DNA from: Mycobacterium sp. 1100029.7
GTDB lineage: Bacteria > Actinomycetota > Actinomycetes > Mycobacteriales > Mycobacteriaceae
Length of the DNA: 64,000 nucleotides
Reading direction: 5' to 3'
Assembly: GCF_001665235.1 (NCBI RefSeq)
Contig: NZ_LZSC01000046.1
Span: 62,001 to 126,000 of the forward strand
The notes beneath the pieces are model-generated. The model had not been told where the DNA came from. It searched no databases and was given only the letters and a program-made list of their open reading frames with translations. Position 1 is the stretch's first letter, and every line of letters begins with the position of its first letter. Positions 46,912 to 64,000 of the stretch are shown one piece after another. Position numbers and translations under genes: made by a program.

Positions 46912-47009
46912 GCACCGTGAGGTGCCTGTTTCGCGCACGGCGCGGACGGTTTGAAGGCGTTTCAATCCGTGATCGGTCGGCACTGGGCCCTGCTATGCAG
47001 GGCTTTTTT
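46912..47009 (+). terminator. infC operon leader with attenuator-like intrinsic terminator
   Basis: The leader holds a hairpin GCACC-GTGA-GGTGC (46912-46925). It also holds a strong intrinsic terminator, GCCCTGC-TAT-GCAGGGC followed by six T's (46987-47009), about 90 bases before the infC start. A terminator inside the leader of infC-rpmI-rplT fits transcription attenuation responding to IF3 or L20; that mechanism is inferred. Confidence 0.7.
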
Positions 47010-47101
47010 GCTGATGGTGTGGCGTCTCCACCACTGCATCCCGACGGCCCTCAGTCACCGGTCGCAGCGAGTGGACACAGAAGCCCAACAAGGGAGGCCC
47101 C

Positions 47102-47710
<609 letters not shown>

Positions 47711-47755
47711 CCCGACAGCCAGAACAAGTCAGAACAAGCGAGAACTAGAGGAAAC

Positions 47756-47950
47756 ATGCCCAAGGCCAAGTCCCACAGCGGGGCGACCAAGCGATTCCGG
47801 CGCACCGGAACCGGCAAGATCGTCCGCCAGAAAGTCAATCGCCGGCACCTGTTGGAGCACAAGCCGTCCAAGCGGACTCGCCGGCTCGACGGCCGTACCA
47901 CCGTCGCCGCCAACGACACCAAGCGCATCAACGCGATGCTGAACGGCTGA
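47756..47950 (+). CDS. rpmI: 50S ribosomal protein L35
   Basis: A 64-residue basic ribosomal protein: [20 protein letters not shown], ending [14 protein letters not shown] 47756 is preceded by GAGGAAAC. The usual infC-rpmI-rplT order supports the identity. The gap from infC has the repeated phrase AGAACAAG but no structure. Confidence 0.96.
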   Translation: MPKAKSHSGATKRFRRTGTGKIVRQKVNRRHLLEHKPSKRTRRLDGRTTVAANDTKRINAMLNG

Positions 47951-48042
47951 CCTTCGACCAGCCGATTGCCGGGCCACGGCACAGCCGCCGGCACGAGACC
48001 TTTTACGAACCATTTACTGCCTGAACGAGAGTAGGAACATCC

Positions 48043-48432
48043 ATGGCACGCGTGAAGCGGGCAGTCAACGCCCACAAGAAGAGGCGCAGCATCCTGGCAG
48101 CCTCGAAAGGCTATCGCGGCCAGCGGTCCCGGCTCTACCGCAAAGCCAAAGAGCAGCAGCTGCATTCGCTGCAGTACGCCTACCGCGACCGCCGGGCGCG
48201 TAAGGGTGAGTTCCGCAAGTTGTGGATCTCGCGGATCAACGCGGCGGCCCGCGCCAACGACATCACCTACAACCGGCTGATCCAGGGCCTCAAGGCCGCC
48301 GGTGTGGAGGTCGACCGCAAGAACCTCGCCGACATCGCGATCACCGACCCGACCGCGTTCACCGCGCTGGTCGATGTCGCCCGGGCGGCGCTGCCCAAGG
48401 ACGTCAACGCTCCCTCCGGAGAAGCTGCTTAA
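48043..48432 (+). CDS. rplT: 50S ribosomal protein L20
   Basis: A 129-residue early assembly protein of the 50S subunit, binding 23S rRNA and, in many bacteria, its own operon's mRNA. It has the typical [20 protein letters not shown] and [20 protein letters not shown]. Slightly longer than the E. coli protein, as in other mycobacteria. tsnR starts 5 bases after its stop, with a GGAG site inside the rplT end, so the two are coupled. Confidence 0.97.
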   Translation: MARVKRAVNAHKKRRSILAASKGYRGQRSRLYRKAKEQQLHSLQYAYRDRRARKGEFRKLWISRINAAARANDITYNRLIQGLKAAGVEVDRKNLADIAITDPTAFTALVDVARAALPKDVNAPSGEAA

Positions 48433-48437
48433 CCCCG

Positions 48438-49229
48438 GTGCTGACCGAGCGCTCGGCCCGGGTGGCCGCGGCGGTCAAGTTGCATCGCCACGTCGCACGA
48501 CGACGGGCGAACCAGTTTTTGGCCGAGGGCCCCAACCTGGTCGAGGCCGCGTCGGCCCGCGGGCTGGTTCGCGACGTCTTCGTCACCGAGGTCGCGGCGC
48601 AGCGGCATGCGGCACTGCTGGCAGGCCAGCACTGCCCGGTGCATGTCGTCACCGAGCGCGCCGCAAAAGCGTTGTCCGACACGGTCACTCCGGCGGGCCT
48701 GGTGGCCGTATGCGAACTGCCGGCCGTCGGGCTGGCCGAGGCGCTGGCCGGCTCACCGCAGTTGGTCGCGGTTGCCGTCGAGATCAGCGAGCCGGGCAAC
48801 GCGGGCACGTTGATCCGGCTGGCCGACGCCATGGGCGCCGCCGCGGTGATCCTGGCCGGCAACAGCGTCGACCCCTACAACGGCAAGTGCTTGCGCGCGT
48901 CGGCCGGCAGCATTTTTTCGCTCCCGGTGGTCGCGGCCCCGGACGTCGAGGCGCTGCTGGCGGCGTTGCGCGGCGCCGGGCTGCAGGCGCTGGCCACCAC
49001 GGTCGACGGCGGAATCCGCCTGGACGAGGCGGCCGAGCTGCTGGGCAAGCCGACGGCGTGGCTGTTCGGGCCCGAATCGCACGGGCTGCCCGAAGAAATC
49101 ACCGACCAGGCCGACCACCGGGTGCGCATCCCGATGTCGGGCGGTGCGGAAAGCCTGAATGTCGCTGCGGCCGCGGCGATTTGCCTGTATCAGAGCGCGC
49201 AGGCCCTGGGCGTACTGCAGCGGTTCTAG
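48438..49229 (+). CDS. tsnR: SpoU-family 2'-O-ribose rRNA/tRNA methyltransferase
   Basis: A 263-residue SPOUT methyltransferase from GTG 48438. An L30e-like RNA-binding N-domain (RRRANQFLAEGPNLVEAA) precedes the trefoil-knot domain with the three SpoU motifs: EISEPGNAGTLIRLADA, WLFGPESHGLP and RVRIPMSGGAESLNVAAAAA. It is the orthologue of M. tuberculosis Rv1644 (tsnR); the family methylates a 23S rRNA or tRNA ribose. It is the last gene of the infC operon and converges with the DUF2236 gene after 6 bases. Confidence 0.93.
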   Translation: MLTERSARVAAAVKLHRHVARRRANQFLAEGPNLVEAASARGLVRDVFVTEVAAQRHAALLAGQHCPVHVVTERAAKALSDTVTPAGLVAVCELPAVGLAEALAGSPQLVAVAVEISEPGNAGTLIRLADAMGAAAVILAGNSVDPYNGKCLRASAGSIFSLPVVAAPDVEALLAALRGAGLQALATTVDGGIRLDEAAELLGKPTAWLFGPESHGLPEEITDQADHRVRIPMSGGAESLNVAAAAAICLYQSAQALGVLQRF

Positions 49230-49235
49230 GCGGCC

Positions 49236-50267
49236 TTACGCGGCTTTTCTGCGCCCCCGGGCGGGGCGCAGCCCGGCCAGCGACAACGTGGTGTGGACCA
49301 GCGACCCGGCCCGCTCGATCAGCGACTTGGTGCGAACCGAACCAGGCGGAAAGTAGTGCATCGGCAGGCCGCGCCGATCCCGCGGCGGCGCCATGAAATC
49401 GGGTGCCTCGACCAGCGGCGCGTTGAGCGGAGCGCGTCCCTCGGCGCGCCGGTAGGCGGCTAGCGCCCGCGGGTGCAACCGGATCTCGTCGGGGACCGCC
49501 AGGAACGCCAGCTCGATCAGCTTGCCGAAGACCCGCAACAGGATCTCGTCGCCGGGTGTCCAGCGCATGCCCGCCTTCTCGCGCACCGCCGGGTCGAACA
49601 GCCCGGCGGCGATCCAGCGCTGACCGGCCACCAACGGCTTGAACATCTGGTCCCAGATCGGTGTGGGGATCAGGACGAACTTCGGCTTGGGGATGCGGAT
49701 CCGGAAGATGTCCAGCGTCGCCTGGTTGATCTCGAGCTCGTCGCGGCAGACCCGGTCCCAGTAGTCCTGGAAGTCCTCCCACGACTCCGGCACCGGCCGC
49801 ATGCTCATCCCGTACATCCGGTACCACTGGACATGCTCGTCGAACAGTTGGCGCTTCTCAGCCTCGGTCAAGCCGCCGCAGAAGTATTCGGCAACCTTGA
49901 CGATCAGCATGAAGAACGTGGCGTGCGCCCAGTAGAAGGTCTCGGGGTTGAGCGCGTGATAGCGACGGCCCTCGGCGTCGATGCCCTTGATGGTGTCGTG
50001 GTAGTGCTTGATCTGCGCTCCGGTCAGCGGTGCCCGGTCACCGTCGTAGACCACGCCCATGATCGGATACACCGATCGCGCCACCCGCTGCAGCGGCTCG
50101 CGCAGCAGGATCGAATGCTCCTCGACGCCGGCGCCCAGTTGCGGGTACATGTTCTGGATCGCCCCGATCCAGACGCCCATCATCCCGGTGCGCAGGTCGC
50201 CAAAGTACTTCCAGGTCAGGGAATCTGGTCCCAGCGGATCAGCGGATGTCGTTGCTACGGCCTTCAT
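49236..50267 (-). CDS. DUF2236 (MpaB/latex-clearing-type) oxygenase-like protein (Rv1645c homologue)
   Basis: A 343-residue helical protein of the oxygenase-MpaB/DUF2236 family, whose characterised members are heme-dependent oxygenases. Conserved features include WKYFGDLRTGMMGVWIGAIQ, the histidine-bearing EEHSILLREPLQRVARS, YWAHATFFMLIVKVAEYF and EHVQWYRMYGMSMRPVPESW. ATG 50267 follows GGGGGTC; an in-frame GTG lies one codon earlier. A palindrome lies 40 bases upstream. Substrate unknown. Confidence 0.87.
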   Translation of the reverse strand: MKAVATTSADPLGPDSLTWKYFGDLRTGMMGVWIGAIQNMYPQLGAGVEEHSILLREPLQRVARSVYPIMGVVYDGDRAPLTGAQIKHYHDTIKGIDAEGRRYHALNPETFYWAHATFFMLIVKVAEYFCGGLTEAEKRQLFDEHVQWYRMYGMSMRPVPESWEDFQDYWDRVCRDELEINQATLDIFRIRIPKPKFVLIPTPIWDQMFKPLVAGQRWIAAGLFDPAVREKAGMRWTPGDEILLRVFGKLIELAFLAVPDEIRLHPRALAAYRRAEGRAPLNAPLVEAPDFMAPPRDRRGLPMHYFPPGSVRTKSLIERAGSLVHTTLSLAGLRPARGRRKAA

Positions 50268-50306
50268 CACGACCCCCTACTTCCTCACTGATTTCACGAT
50301 AACTTT

Positions 50307-50322
50307 GACAACAGACGTTGTC
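50307..50322. promoter_or_regulatory. Palindrome in the DUF2236/cyclase divergent gap
   Basis: GACAAC-AGAC-GTTGTC is a perfect 6-bp inverted repeat with a 4-base spacer, 40 bases upstream of the DUF2236 gene start. Such sites are typical of TetR-type operators, but no regulator gene is adjacent. Confidence 0.45.
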
Positions 50323-50467
50323 TATGATTTGGGTGCGCGGCACACAAAGGTGTTACCGAGATTGCATAGCCGTGTGCCACGGTCGTGATCAGCACGTTTG
50401 GTGCGACGTCCGACACAACGCGGCGGGCTCGTTGCCCGGCTCAGCCGAAACTACTTACCCTTGCCAG

Positions 50468-51370
50468 GTGGAACTCGCGCCTCGCGATTCGGATCCGGGC
50501 GAGCCCTCCGAATCGGACTCCAAATCGGTGACGGTGGCGCCTTCCGGCCGCAACACTTCTTCAGGACGACTACCTGCGGTGTCCATACAGAACGCGACGC
50601 AATGGTGGCAGAGCGCGAACCGCAGCCCGGGTGTGGTGGCCTTCATCCGCCGGGCGCGACGGCTGCTGCCCGGAGATCCCGAATTCGGCGATCCCCTGTC
50701 GACGGCGGGCGACGGTGGTCCCCGCGCGGCGGCCCGCGCCGCCGACCGGCTGCTCGGGGATCGCGACGCGGCCTCGCGAGAGGTCAGTCTGAGCGTGCTG
50801 CAGGTCTGGCAGGCGCTGACCGAGGTGGTGTCGCGGCGCCCGGCCAATCCGGAGGCCACGCTGGTCTTCACCGACCTGGTCGGATTCTCGAGCTGGTCGC
50901 TGCAAGCCGGCGACGACGCGGCGCTGACGTTGTTGCGTCAGGTCGCACGGGCGGTCGAGCCGCCGCTGCTCGACGAGGGCGGGCACATCGTCAAACGAAT
51001 GGGCGACGGCATCATGGCGGTGTTCCGTCATCCCGACGTCGCGGTGCGGGCCGTGGTGGCCGCCGACGAGGCGGTGAGATCGGTCGAAGTGGCAGGTTAT
51101 CGGCCGCGGATGCGGGTCGGCATCCACACCGGAAGGCCGCAGCGACTGGCCGCCGACTGGCTGGGAGTCGACGTCAATATCGCCGCTCGCGTTATGGAAC
51201 GCGCCACAAAAGGCGGCATCATGATCTCCAGCACGGCGCTGGATCTCGTCCCGCAAAGCGAGCTGGACGCCCTCGGAGTGGTCGCCAAACGCGCACGTAA
51301 ATCTGTGTTTTCACCCAAGACGCCGGGCATTCCGACCGACCTGCTGATTTACCGCCTCGAACACTCTTAG
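50468..51370 (+). CDS. Class III adenylate/guanylate cyclase (Rv1647 homologue)
   Basis: A 300-residue soluble cyclase. N-terminal regulatory part about 1-135 (SPGVVAFIRRARRLLPGDPE). The catalytic domain has the first metal motif LVFTDLVGFSSWSLQAGDD, then GGHIVKRMGDGIMAVFRHP with the second metal Asp, and RVGIHTGRPQRLAADWLGVDVNIAARVMERA. M. tuberculosis Rv1647 is an active cyclase. GTG 50468 is chosen; the frame is open further upstream, but that part is not protein-like. The PE17 gene that precedes Rv1647 in M. tuberculosis is absent here. Confidence 0.92.
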   Translation: MELAPRDSDPGEPSESDSKSVTVAPSGRNTSSGRLPAVSIQNATQWWQSANRSPGVVAFIRRARRLLPGDPEFGDPLSTAGDGGPRAAARAADRLLGDRDAASREVSLSVLQVWQALTEVVSRRPANPEATLVFTDLVGFSSWSLQAGDDAALTLLRQVARAVEPPLLDEGGHIVKRMGDGIMAVFRHPDVAVRAVVAADEAVRSVEVAGYRPRMRVGIHTGRPQRLAADWLGVDVNIAARVMERATKGGIMISSTALDLVPQSELDALGVVAKRARKSVFSPKTPGIPTDLLIYRLEHS

Positions 51371-51418
51371 GGAGTTGATAGCCTCCCATCACAAAGCCGA
51401 AACAATTTAGCCCGCATA

Positions 51419-52252
51419 ATGGATTCAATGTGTGGGGGCATCTTCTCCCGGCTCGCCCGGGTCCGGTTCACCGTCGGATATGTAGCGGTGCTGCTTGCGG
51501 TAAGCTGCGCCATCCTGGTGCTGGGCCAGCACGCCCATGACGTCATCGTCGCGCGCGCCAGCACCAACCTGCACAACCTCGCGCACGGACACGTCGCGAC
51601 GCTGCTGGGCAGCGCGCTGGTCGTCGACGCCGGCCCGCTTTACTTCTGGCTGCCGTTCCTGACCTGCCTGCTGGCGCTCGCGGAGCTGCATTTGAGCACC
51701 ATTCGCCTGGTCATCGCCTTCCTGGTCGGGCACATCGGCGCGACGCTGGTCGTGGCCGCCGCGCTGGCGGCTTCGATCGAGATCGGGTGGATGCCGATCT
51801 CCATCGCCCGGGCCAGCGACGTCGGCATGAGCTACGGCGCATTGGCCGCGCTGGGCGCGATGACCGCGGCGATACCGCAGCGGTGGCGTCCGGCGTGGGT
51901 CGGCTGGTGGGTGTCGGCGGGGCTGGCCTCGGCGATCATCGGTGGCGACTTCACCGATGCCGGGCACACCGTCGCGGTGATCCTGGGGGTGCTGGTCTCG
52001 GCCCGGTTCCGGCAACCGATTCGCTGGACGCCGACGCTGCTGGCGATGCTGGTGGCGTCCTCGGGCTTCGGGTTCCTGGTGCTGGCCCACCACTGGGGAA
52101 CCATGGCGGCCGCCCCGGTCGTCGGCGCCCTCGGTGCCTTCGTCGCCTCCAAGATCGCCCAGCTGCGGGCCCCGCGCGCCGGGCAGCCGGCGGCGGTCGC
52201 CGACGACGACGCGCCGGTGCTGACCGGGCCGCGGCCCGTCCTGGTCGGCTAG
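51419..52252 (+). CDS. Rhomboid-like polytopic membrane protein (Rv1648 homologue)
   Basis: A 277-residue membrane protein with about seven helices. The region STNLHNLAHGHVATLLGSAL, followed later by SDVGMSYGALAALGAM, resembles the rhomboid fold. However, the usual catalytic Gly-x-Ser-Gly is replaced by MSYG-like sequence, so it is probably a non-protease rhomboid-like protein. A short hydrophilic C-terminal tail (APRAGQPAAVADDDAPV) is cytosolic. It matches the position of Rv1648, directly before pheS. Function unknown. Confidence 0.8.
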   Translation: MDSMCGGIFSRLARVRFTVGYVAVLLAVSCAILVLGQHAHDVIVARASTNLHNLAHGHVATLLGSALVVDAGPLYFWLPFLTCLLALAELHLSTIRLVIAFLVGHIGATLVVAAALAASIEIGWMPISIARASDVGMSYGALAALGAMTAAIPQRWRPAWVGWWVSAGLASAIIGGDFTDAGHTVAVILGVLVSARFRQPIRWTPTLLAMLVASSGFGFLVLAHHWGTMAAAPVVGALGAFVASKIAQLRAPRAGQPAAVADDDAPVLTGPRPVLVG

Positions 52253-52269
52253 CCTCCACCTGCGCCTGA

Positions 52270-53438
<1,169 letters not shown>

Positions 53439-53439
<1 letters not shown>

Positions 53440-55934
53440 TGCGTATTCCCTACAGCTGGTTGCGCGAGGTGGTTTCCGTCGGAGCGCCGGACTGGAATCC
53501 CGGCCCCGGCGACCTCGAGCAGACCCTGGTGCGGATCGGTCATGAGGTCGAGGACGTCGTGACGCTCGGCCCGGTCGACGGCCCGCTGACCGTGGGACGG
53601 GTCAGCGCCATCGAGGAGCTCACCGAATTCAAGAAGCCCATCCGCGCCTGCCTGGTCGATGTCGGGGACGGTCAGGACCGCGAAATTGTTTGCGGTGCAA
53701 CGAACTTCGCGGTAGGCGATTTGGTGGTGGTGGCGTTGCCGGGCACCACGCTGCCCGGCGGCTTCGCGATCACCACGCGCAAGACCTACGGCCGCAAATC
53801 CGATGGAATGATCTGCTCGGCAGCCGAACTCGGTTTGGGCGCCGACCATTCCGGCATCCTGGTGCTGCCGCCGGGCACCGCCGAACCGGGCGCCGCCGGC
53901 GCCGACGTGCTCGGACTCGACGACGTCGTCTTCGACCTGGCGATCACCCCCGACCGCGGTTACTGCATGTCGGTGCGCGGTCTGGCCCGCGAGATCGCCT
54001 GCGCCTACGGGCTGAATTTCGTCGACCCCGCCTCCGATCTGGTGGTCAAACCGCTGCCCGCCGAGGGGCAGGCCTGGCCGCTGACCGTGCATGCCGAAAC
54101 CGGGGTGCGCCGCTTCGCGCTGCGTCCGGTCATCGGGATCGATCCCGCCGCGGTGTCGCCGTGGTGGCTGCAGCGCCGGTTGCTGCTGTCCGGCATCCGC
54201 GCGACCTCCCCGGCCGTCGACGTCACCAACTACGTGATGCTGGAACTGGGCCACCCGATGCACGCGCACGACCGCAACCGGATCACGGGGGACTTCGCCG
54301 TCCGGTTCGCCGACCCCGGCGAGACCGTCGTCACGCTCGATGACGTTGAGCGCAAACTTGATCCGGCCGATGTGCTGATCGTCGATGACGTCGCGACGGC
54401 CGCGATCGGCGGTGTGATGGGTGCGGCGAGCACGGAGGTGCGCGCCGATTCGACCGACGTGCTGCTGGAAGCCGCGGTGTGGGACCCGGCGGCGGTGTCG
54501 CGCACCCAGCGGCGGCTGCACCTGCCCAGCGAGGCGGCCCGCCGCTACGAGCGCTTCGTGGACCCGGCCATCTCGGTGGCCGCCCTGGACCGCTGCGCCG
54601 CGCTGCTGGCCGACATCGCCGGGGGAGCGGTGTCGCCGACCCTCACCGACTGGCGGGGCGACCCGCCGCGCGACGACTGGTCGCTACCTCCCGTCTCGAT
54701 CCCCGCCGACCTGCCGGACCGCGTCGCCGGGGTGCACTACGCCCCGGGCACCACGGTCCGTCGCCTGACCCAGATCGGCGCTGCGGTCAGCGAATCCGGC
54801 GACGTGCTGACCGTGACACCGCCGAGCTGGCGGCCCGATCTGCTGCAGCCTGCCGACCTCGTCGAAGAGGTGCTGCGGCTCGAGGGGCTGGAAGTCATCC
54901 CGTCGGTGCTGCCGTCGGCGCCCCCGGGGCGCGGACTGACCCCGGTCCAGCAGCGCCGCCGCGCGGTCGGCAAAGCGCTTGCGCAGTCCGGCTTTGTGGA
55001 GATCCTGCCCACACCGTTTCTGCCCGCCGGAGTGTTCGACCTGTGGGGTCTGCCCGCCGACGACCCGCGTCGCACCACCACGCGGGTGCTCAATCCGCTG
55101 GACGCGGACCGTCCGGAGCTGGCCAGCACGCTGCTGCCCGGGTTGCTGGAAGCGTTGAGCCGCAACGTGTCGCGCGGCCTAGTCGATGCGGCGCTGTATG
55201 CCATCGCGCAGGTGGTGCAGCCGACCGAGCAGACCCGCGGTGTCGGGCTGATCCCCGTGGATCGCCGGCCCACCGACGACGAGATCGCGACGCTCAACGC
55301 ATCGCTGCCGCGGCAGCCAGTGCACGTCGCCGCGGTGCTGGCCGGGCTGCGTGAACCGCGCGGGCCGTGGGGGCCCGGCCGGGCGGCCGACGCCGCCGAC
55401 GCACTGGATGCGGTGCGGACCATCGCTCGCGCCAGCGGAATCGACGTCACGCTGCGGGCGGCGCAGTACCTGCCGTGGCATCCCGGACGATGCGCCGCGG
55501 TCCTCGTCGGCGACACCGTGGTCGGGCACGCGGGCCAGCTGCACCCCGCGGTGATCGAGCGTTCCGGGCTGCCCAGGGGCACCTGTGCGGTGGAGCTCAA
55601 CCTCGATGCGCTGCCGATTCCGTTGACCCTGCCGGCGCCACGAGTGTCGCCGTTCCCGGCGGTCTTCCAGGACCTCAGCCTGGTGGTCCCCGCGGACGTC
55701 TCGGCGCAGGCGGTGGCGGACGCCGTCCGCGAGGGAGCCGGCGAGCTGCTAGAAGACATGCAGCTGTTCGACGTGTTCACCGGCCCGCAGATCGGTGCGG
55801 ATCGCAAGTCGCTGACGTTCGCACTGCGGTTCCGCGCGCCGGACCGCACGCTGACCGAGGACGACGCCAGCGCGGCCCGCGACGCCGCGGTGCGCTGCGC
55901 CGCGGAGGCCGTGGGCGCCGAGCTACGCGCCTGA
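53439..55934 (+). CDS. pheT: Phenylalanyl-tRNA synthetase beta subunit
   Basis: An 831-residue subunit with an N-terminal tRNA-binding/EMAP-like domain (about 45-150), the B3/B4 editing domain that removes mischarged Tyr, a B5 DNA-binding-like domain, and the C-terminal FDX anticodon-binding fold ([40 protein letters not shown]). It overlaps pheS by one base, which ensures balanced synthesis. In M. tuberculosis PE_PGRS30 follows pheT; here argC follows after only 69 bases. Confidence 0.96.
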
Positions 55935-55967
55935 CACGGCCCAGGTAAGCCACGCTAAGGAATGGAT

Positions 55968-58257
<2,290 letters not shown>

Positions 58258-58261
<4 letters not shown>

Positions 58262-59145
58262 TGACGCGCGCCGACGAACTACCCACTCAGGTCAAGGCGC
58301 AGGTGCTGGCCGAAGCGCTGCCCTGGCTCAAGCAACTGCACGGCAAGATCGTCGTCGTCAAATACGGCGGCAACGCGATGACCGAAGACGCGCTGCGCCA
58401 GGCGTTCGCCGCCGACATGGCCTTCCTGCGCAACTGCGGCATCCATCCCGTCGTCGTGCACGGCGGCGGCCCACAGATCACCGCCATGCTGCGCCGGCTC
58501 GGCATCGAGGGTGACTTCAAGGGCGGATTCCGGGTCACCACACCGGAAGTCCTCGACGTCGCGCGGATGGTGCTGTTCGGACAGGTGGGCCGCGAACTGG
58601 TCAACCTGATCAACGCCTACGGTCCCTACGCGGTCGGCATCACCGGCGAGGACGCCCAGCTGTTCACCGCGGTGCGACGCAGCGTCACCGTCGACGGCGT
58701 GGCCACCGACATCGGCCTGGTCGGCGACGTCGACAAAGTGAACACCGCCGCGGTGCTGGATCTGATTGCGGCACGGCGCATTCCGGTGGTGTCGACGCTC
58801 GCGCCGGACGCCGAGGGTGTGGTGCACAACATCAACGCCGACACCGCCGCGGCCGCCCTGGCCGAAGCCCTGGGCGCCGAAAAGCTGCTGATGCTCACCG
58901 ATGTCGAGGGCCTTTACACCAGCTGGCCGAACCGGGATTCGTTGGTCAGCGAAATCGATACCGCCACACTGGCGCAACTGCTACCCACTCTGGAGGCGGG
59001 GATGATCCCCAAGGTCGAAGCGTGTCTGCGTGCTGTCACCTCGGGCGTACCCAGCGCCCACGTCATCGACGGCCGGGTCAAGCACTGCGTGCTGGTGGAG
59101 CTGTTCACCAATCAGGGCACCGGCACCAAGGTGGTGCCGGTGTGA
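58258..59145 (+). CDS. argB: Acetylglutamate kinase
   Basis: A 295-residue amino-acid kinase phosphorylating N-acetylglutamate; usually the arginine-feedback-inhibited step. Conserved: [46 protein letters not shown] and the C-terminal [23 protein letters not shown]. It starts at ATG 58258, overlapping argJ, or at the adjacent ATG 58261. A MIRU-like repeat fills the gap to argD. Confidence 0.96.
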
Positions 59146-59149
59146 CGAC

Positions 59150-59221
59150 GACGATGCGGTGGGGGCACCCCCGGCCGCGCAGCGGCGAGGGGGACGCGGC
59201 AATGCTGAGGAGCGGCACCGT
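59150..59221 (+). repeat. MIRU-like interspersed repeat, copy 1 (argB-argD)
   Basis: A GC-rich unit, GACGATGCGGTGGGGGCACC at the left, a G/C-rich hairpin (GGGGGCACCCCC), and GCTGAGGAGCGGCAC at the right. The GAGGAG (59207-59212) lies 9 bases before the argD ATG and is its ribosome binding site. A related copy sits between argF and argR, with the same ends and a different middle. Size, position and sequence resemble mycobacterial interspersed repetitive units. Confidence 0.75.
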
Positions 59222-61337
<2,116 letters not shown>

Positions 61338-61349
61338 CCCCGCGCCGGC

Positions 61350-61410
61350 GGCGATGCGCTGGGGGCACCTCCCGCTTGCGGGGGATGCAGCGATGCGGAG
61401 GAGTGGCGCA
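61350..61410 (+). repeat. MIRU-like interspersed repeat, copy 2 (argF-argR)
   Basis: GGCGATGCGCTGGGGGCACC, a short hairpin (CTCCCGCTTGCGGGGGA), then GATGCGGAGGAGTGGCGCA directly before the argR ATG. The GGAGGAG (61397-61403) is 7 bases from the start codon. It aligns with copy 1 at both ends, with a different, shorter centre. Confidence 0.75.
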
Positions 61411-61905
61411 ATGACGCGCAGCAAGGCCACCCCCGAGACCACGCGGGCCGCCCGGCAGGCCCGCATCGTGGCGATCCTGTCGTCGGCGGCGATCAGCAGC
61501 CAGAGCGAACTGGTGGTCCGGCTCGCCGACGAGGGAATCGACGTCACCCAGGCCACCTTGTCGCGCGATCTCGAGGAGCTGGGCGCGGTGAAGCTGCGCG
61601 GCGCCGACGGCGGCGTCGGCGTCTACGTCGTCCCCGAGGACGGCAGCCCGGTGCGCGGCGTTTCCGGTGGCACGGCACGGCTCTCGCGATTGCTCAGCGA
61701 GTTGCTGGTGTCCACCGACTCCAGCGCGAACCTGGCGGTGCTGCGCACCCCACCGGGCGGAGCTGACTATTTGGCCAGCGCAATCGATCGCGCGGCGTTA
61801 CCGTACGTCGTCGGCACCATCGCCGGCGACGACACCCTCTTCGTGGCAGCCCGGGAGCCGATGACCGGCGCCGAGCTCGCCAGCAACCTGGAAAACCTCA
61901 AATAG
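61411..61905 (+). CDS. argR: Arginine repressor
   Basis: A 164-residue regulator. N-terminal winged helix-turn-helix ([20 protein letters not shown], then [20 protein letters not shown]) and C-terminal hexamerisation/arginine-binding domain ([30 protein letters not shown]). It binds ARG boxes such as the one overlapping the argC promoter, shutting the operon when arginine is plentiful. Being inside the operon it also regulates itself. Confidence 0.96.
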   Translation: MTRSKATPETTRAARQARIVAILSSAAISSQSELVVRLADEGIDVTQATLSRDLEELGAVKLRGADGGVGVYVVPEDGSPVRGVSGGTARLSRLLSELLVSTDSSANLAVLRTPPGGADYLASAIDRAALPYVVGTIAGDDTLFVAAREPMTGAELASNLENLK

Positions 61906-61922
61906 AGACTGGAGATTGATTC

Positions 61923-64000
<2,078 letters not shown>

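Overview
The window comes from a high-GC, slow-growing-type Mycobacterium that is not M. tuberculosis. Almost every core gene and its order match the M. tuberculosis H37Rv stretch Rv1625c to Rv1659: cya, pdtaR, Rv1627c, Rv1628c, polA, rpsA, coaE, Rv1632c, uvrB, Rv1634, Rv1635c, Rv1636, Rv1637c, uvrA, Rv1638A, Rv1639c, lysX, infC-rpmI-rplT, tsnR, Rv1645c, Rv1647, Rv1648, pheST and argCJBDFRGH. These identities come from recalled sequences and gene order; no search was run. The PE17 and PE_PGRS30 genes of M. tuberculosis are absent, and several accessory blocks are present instead, which points to a nontuberculous mycobacterium.

Layout. 1-2.3 kb: the 5' part of a membrane adenylate cyclase gene (cya) preceded by two tiny lipoprotein-like reading frames, a TylF-type methyltransferase and a tRNA-Leu(CAA) with a short variable loop. 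2.4-11.3 kb: core genes (ANTAR response regulator, thiolase-like/DUF35 pair, DNA polymerase I, ribosomal protein S1, dephospho-CoA kinase fused to a GrpB-like domain), with a decayed YdcZ-type transporter between polA and rpsA. 11.3-19.4 kb: an accessory block holding a LigD end-joining enzyme split into three overlapping genes, a DUF402 protein, and a divergent pair made of a double-FHA ABC transporter and a PknF-like kinase. 19.5-26.2 kb: uvrB, an MFS pump, an MgtC-like protein, the LAM-capping mannosyltransferase homologue and the Rv1636 universal stress protein.

26.2-32.9 kb is a mosaic island beside the Rv1637c homologue. Its left edge is an orphan copy of the 3' end of an Rv1637c-like gene. 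It then holds phage packaging-type sequence, a four-gene operon (metallo-hydrolase, carboxymuconolactone-decarboxylase-like protein, CocE-type hydrolase, TetR regulator) with a palindromic operator over its promoter, an RMF-like phage gene with an internal amber codon, two unknown genes and a cluster of four CATATGTCG-type repeats.

32.9-43.2 kb: the Rv1637c homologue, uvrA, a PknH-like kinase, Rv1638A, then an accessory trio (DesA3-like desaturase, NYN/LOTUS nuclease, cold-shock protein) and the Rv1639c-like membrane esterase. 43.3-49.2 kb: lysX, divergent from infC-rpmI-rplT-tsnR, whose leader contains an intrinsic terminator hairpin and whose infC appears to start with AUC. 49.2-55.9 kb: a DUF2236 oxygenase, a soluble class III cyclase, a rhomboid-like membrane protein and pheST. 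56-64 kb: the arginine operon argCJBDFRGH. Its junctions mostly overlap by a few bases, but two are filled by a MIRU-like interspersed repeat that supplies the ribosome binding site of the next gene. An ARG-box palindrome overlaps the probable promoter, and argH runs off the window.
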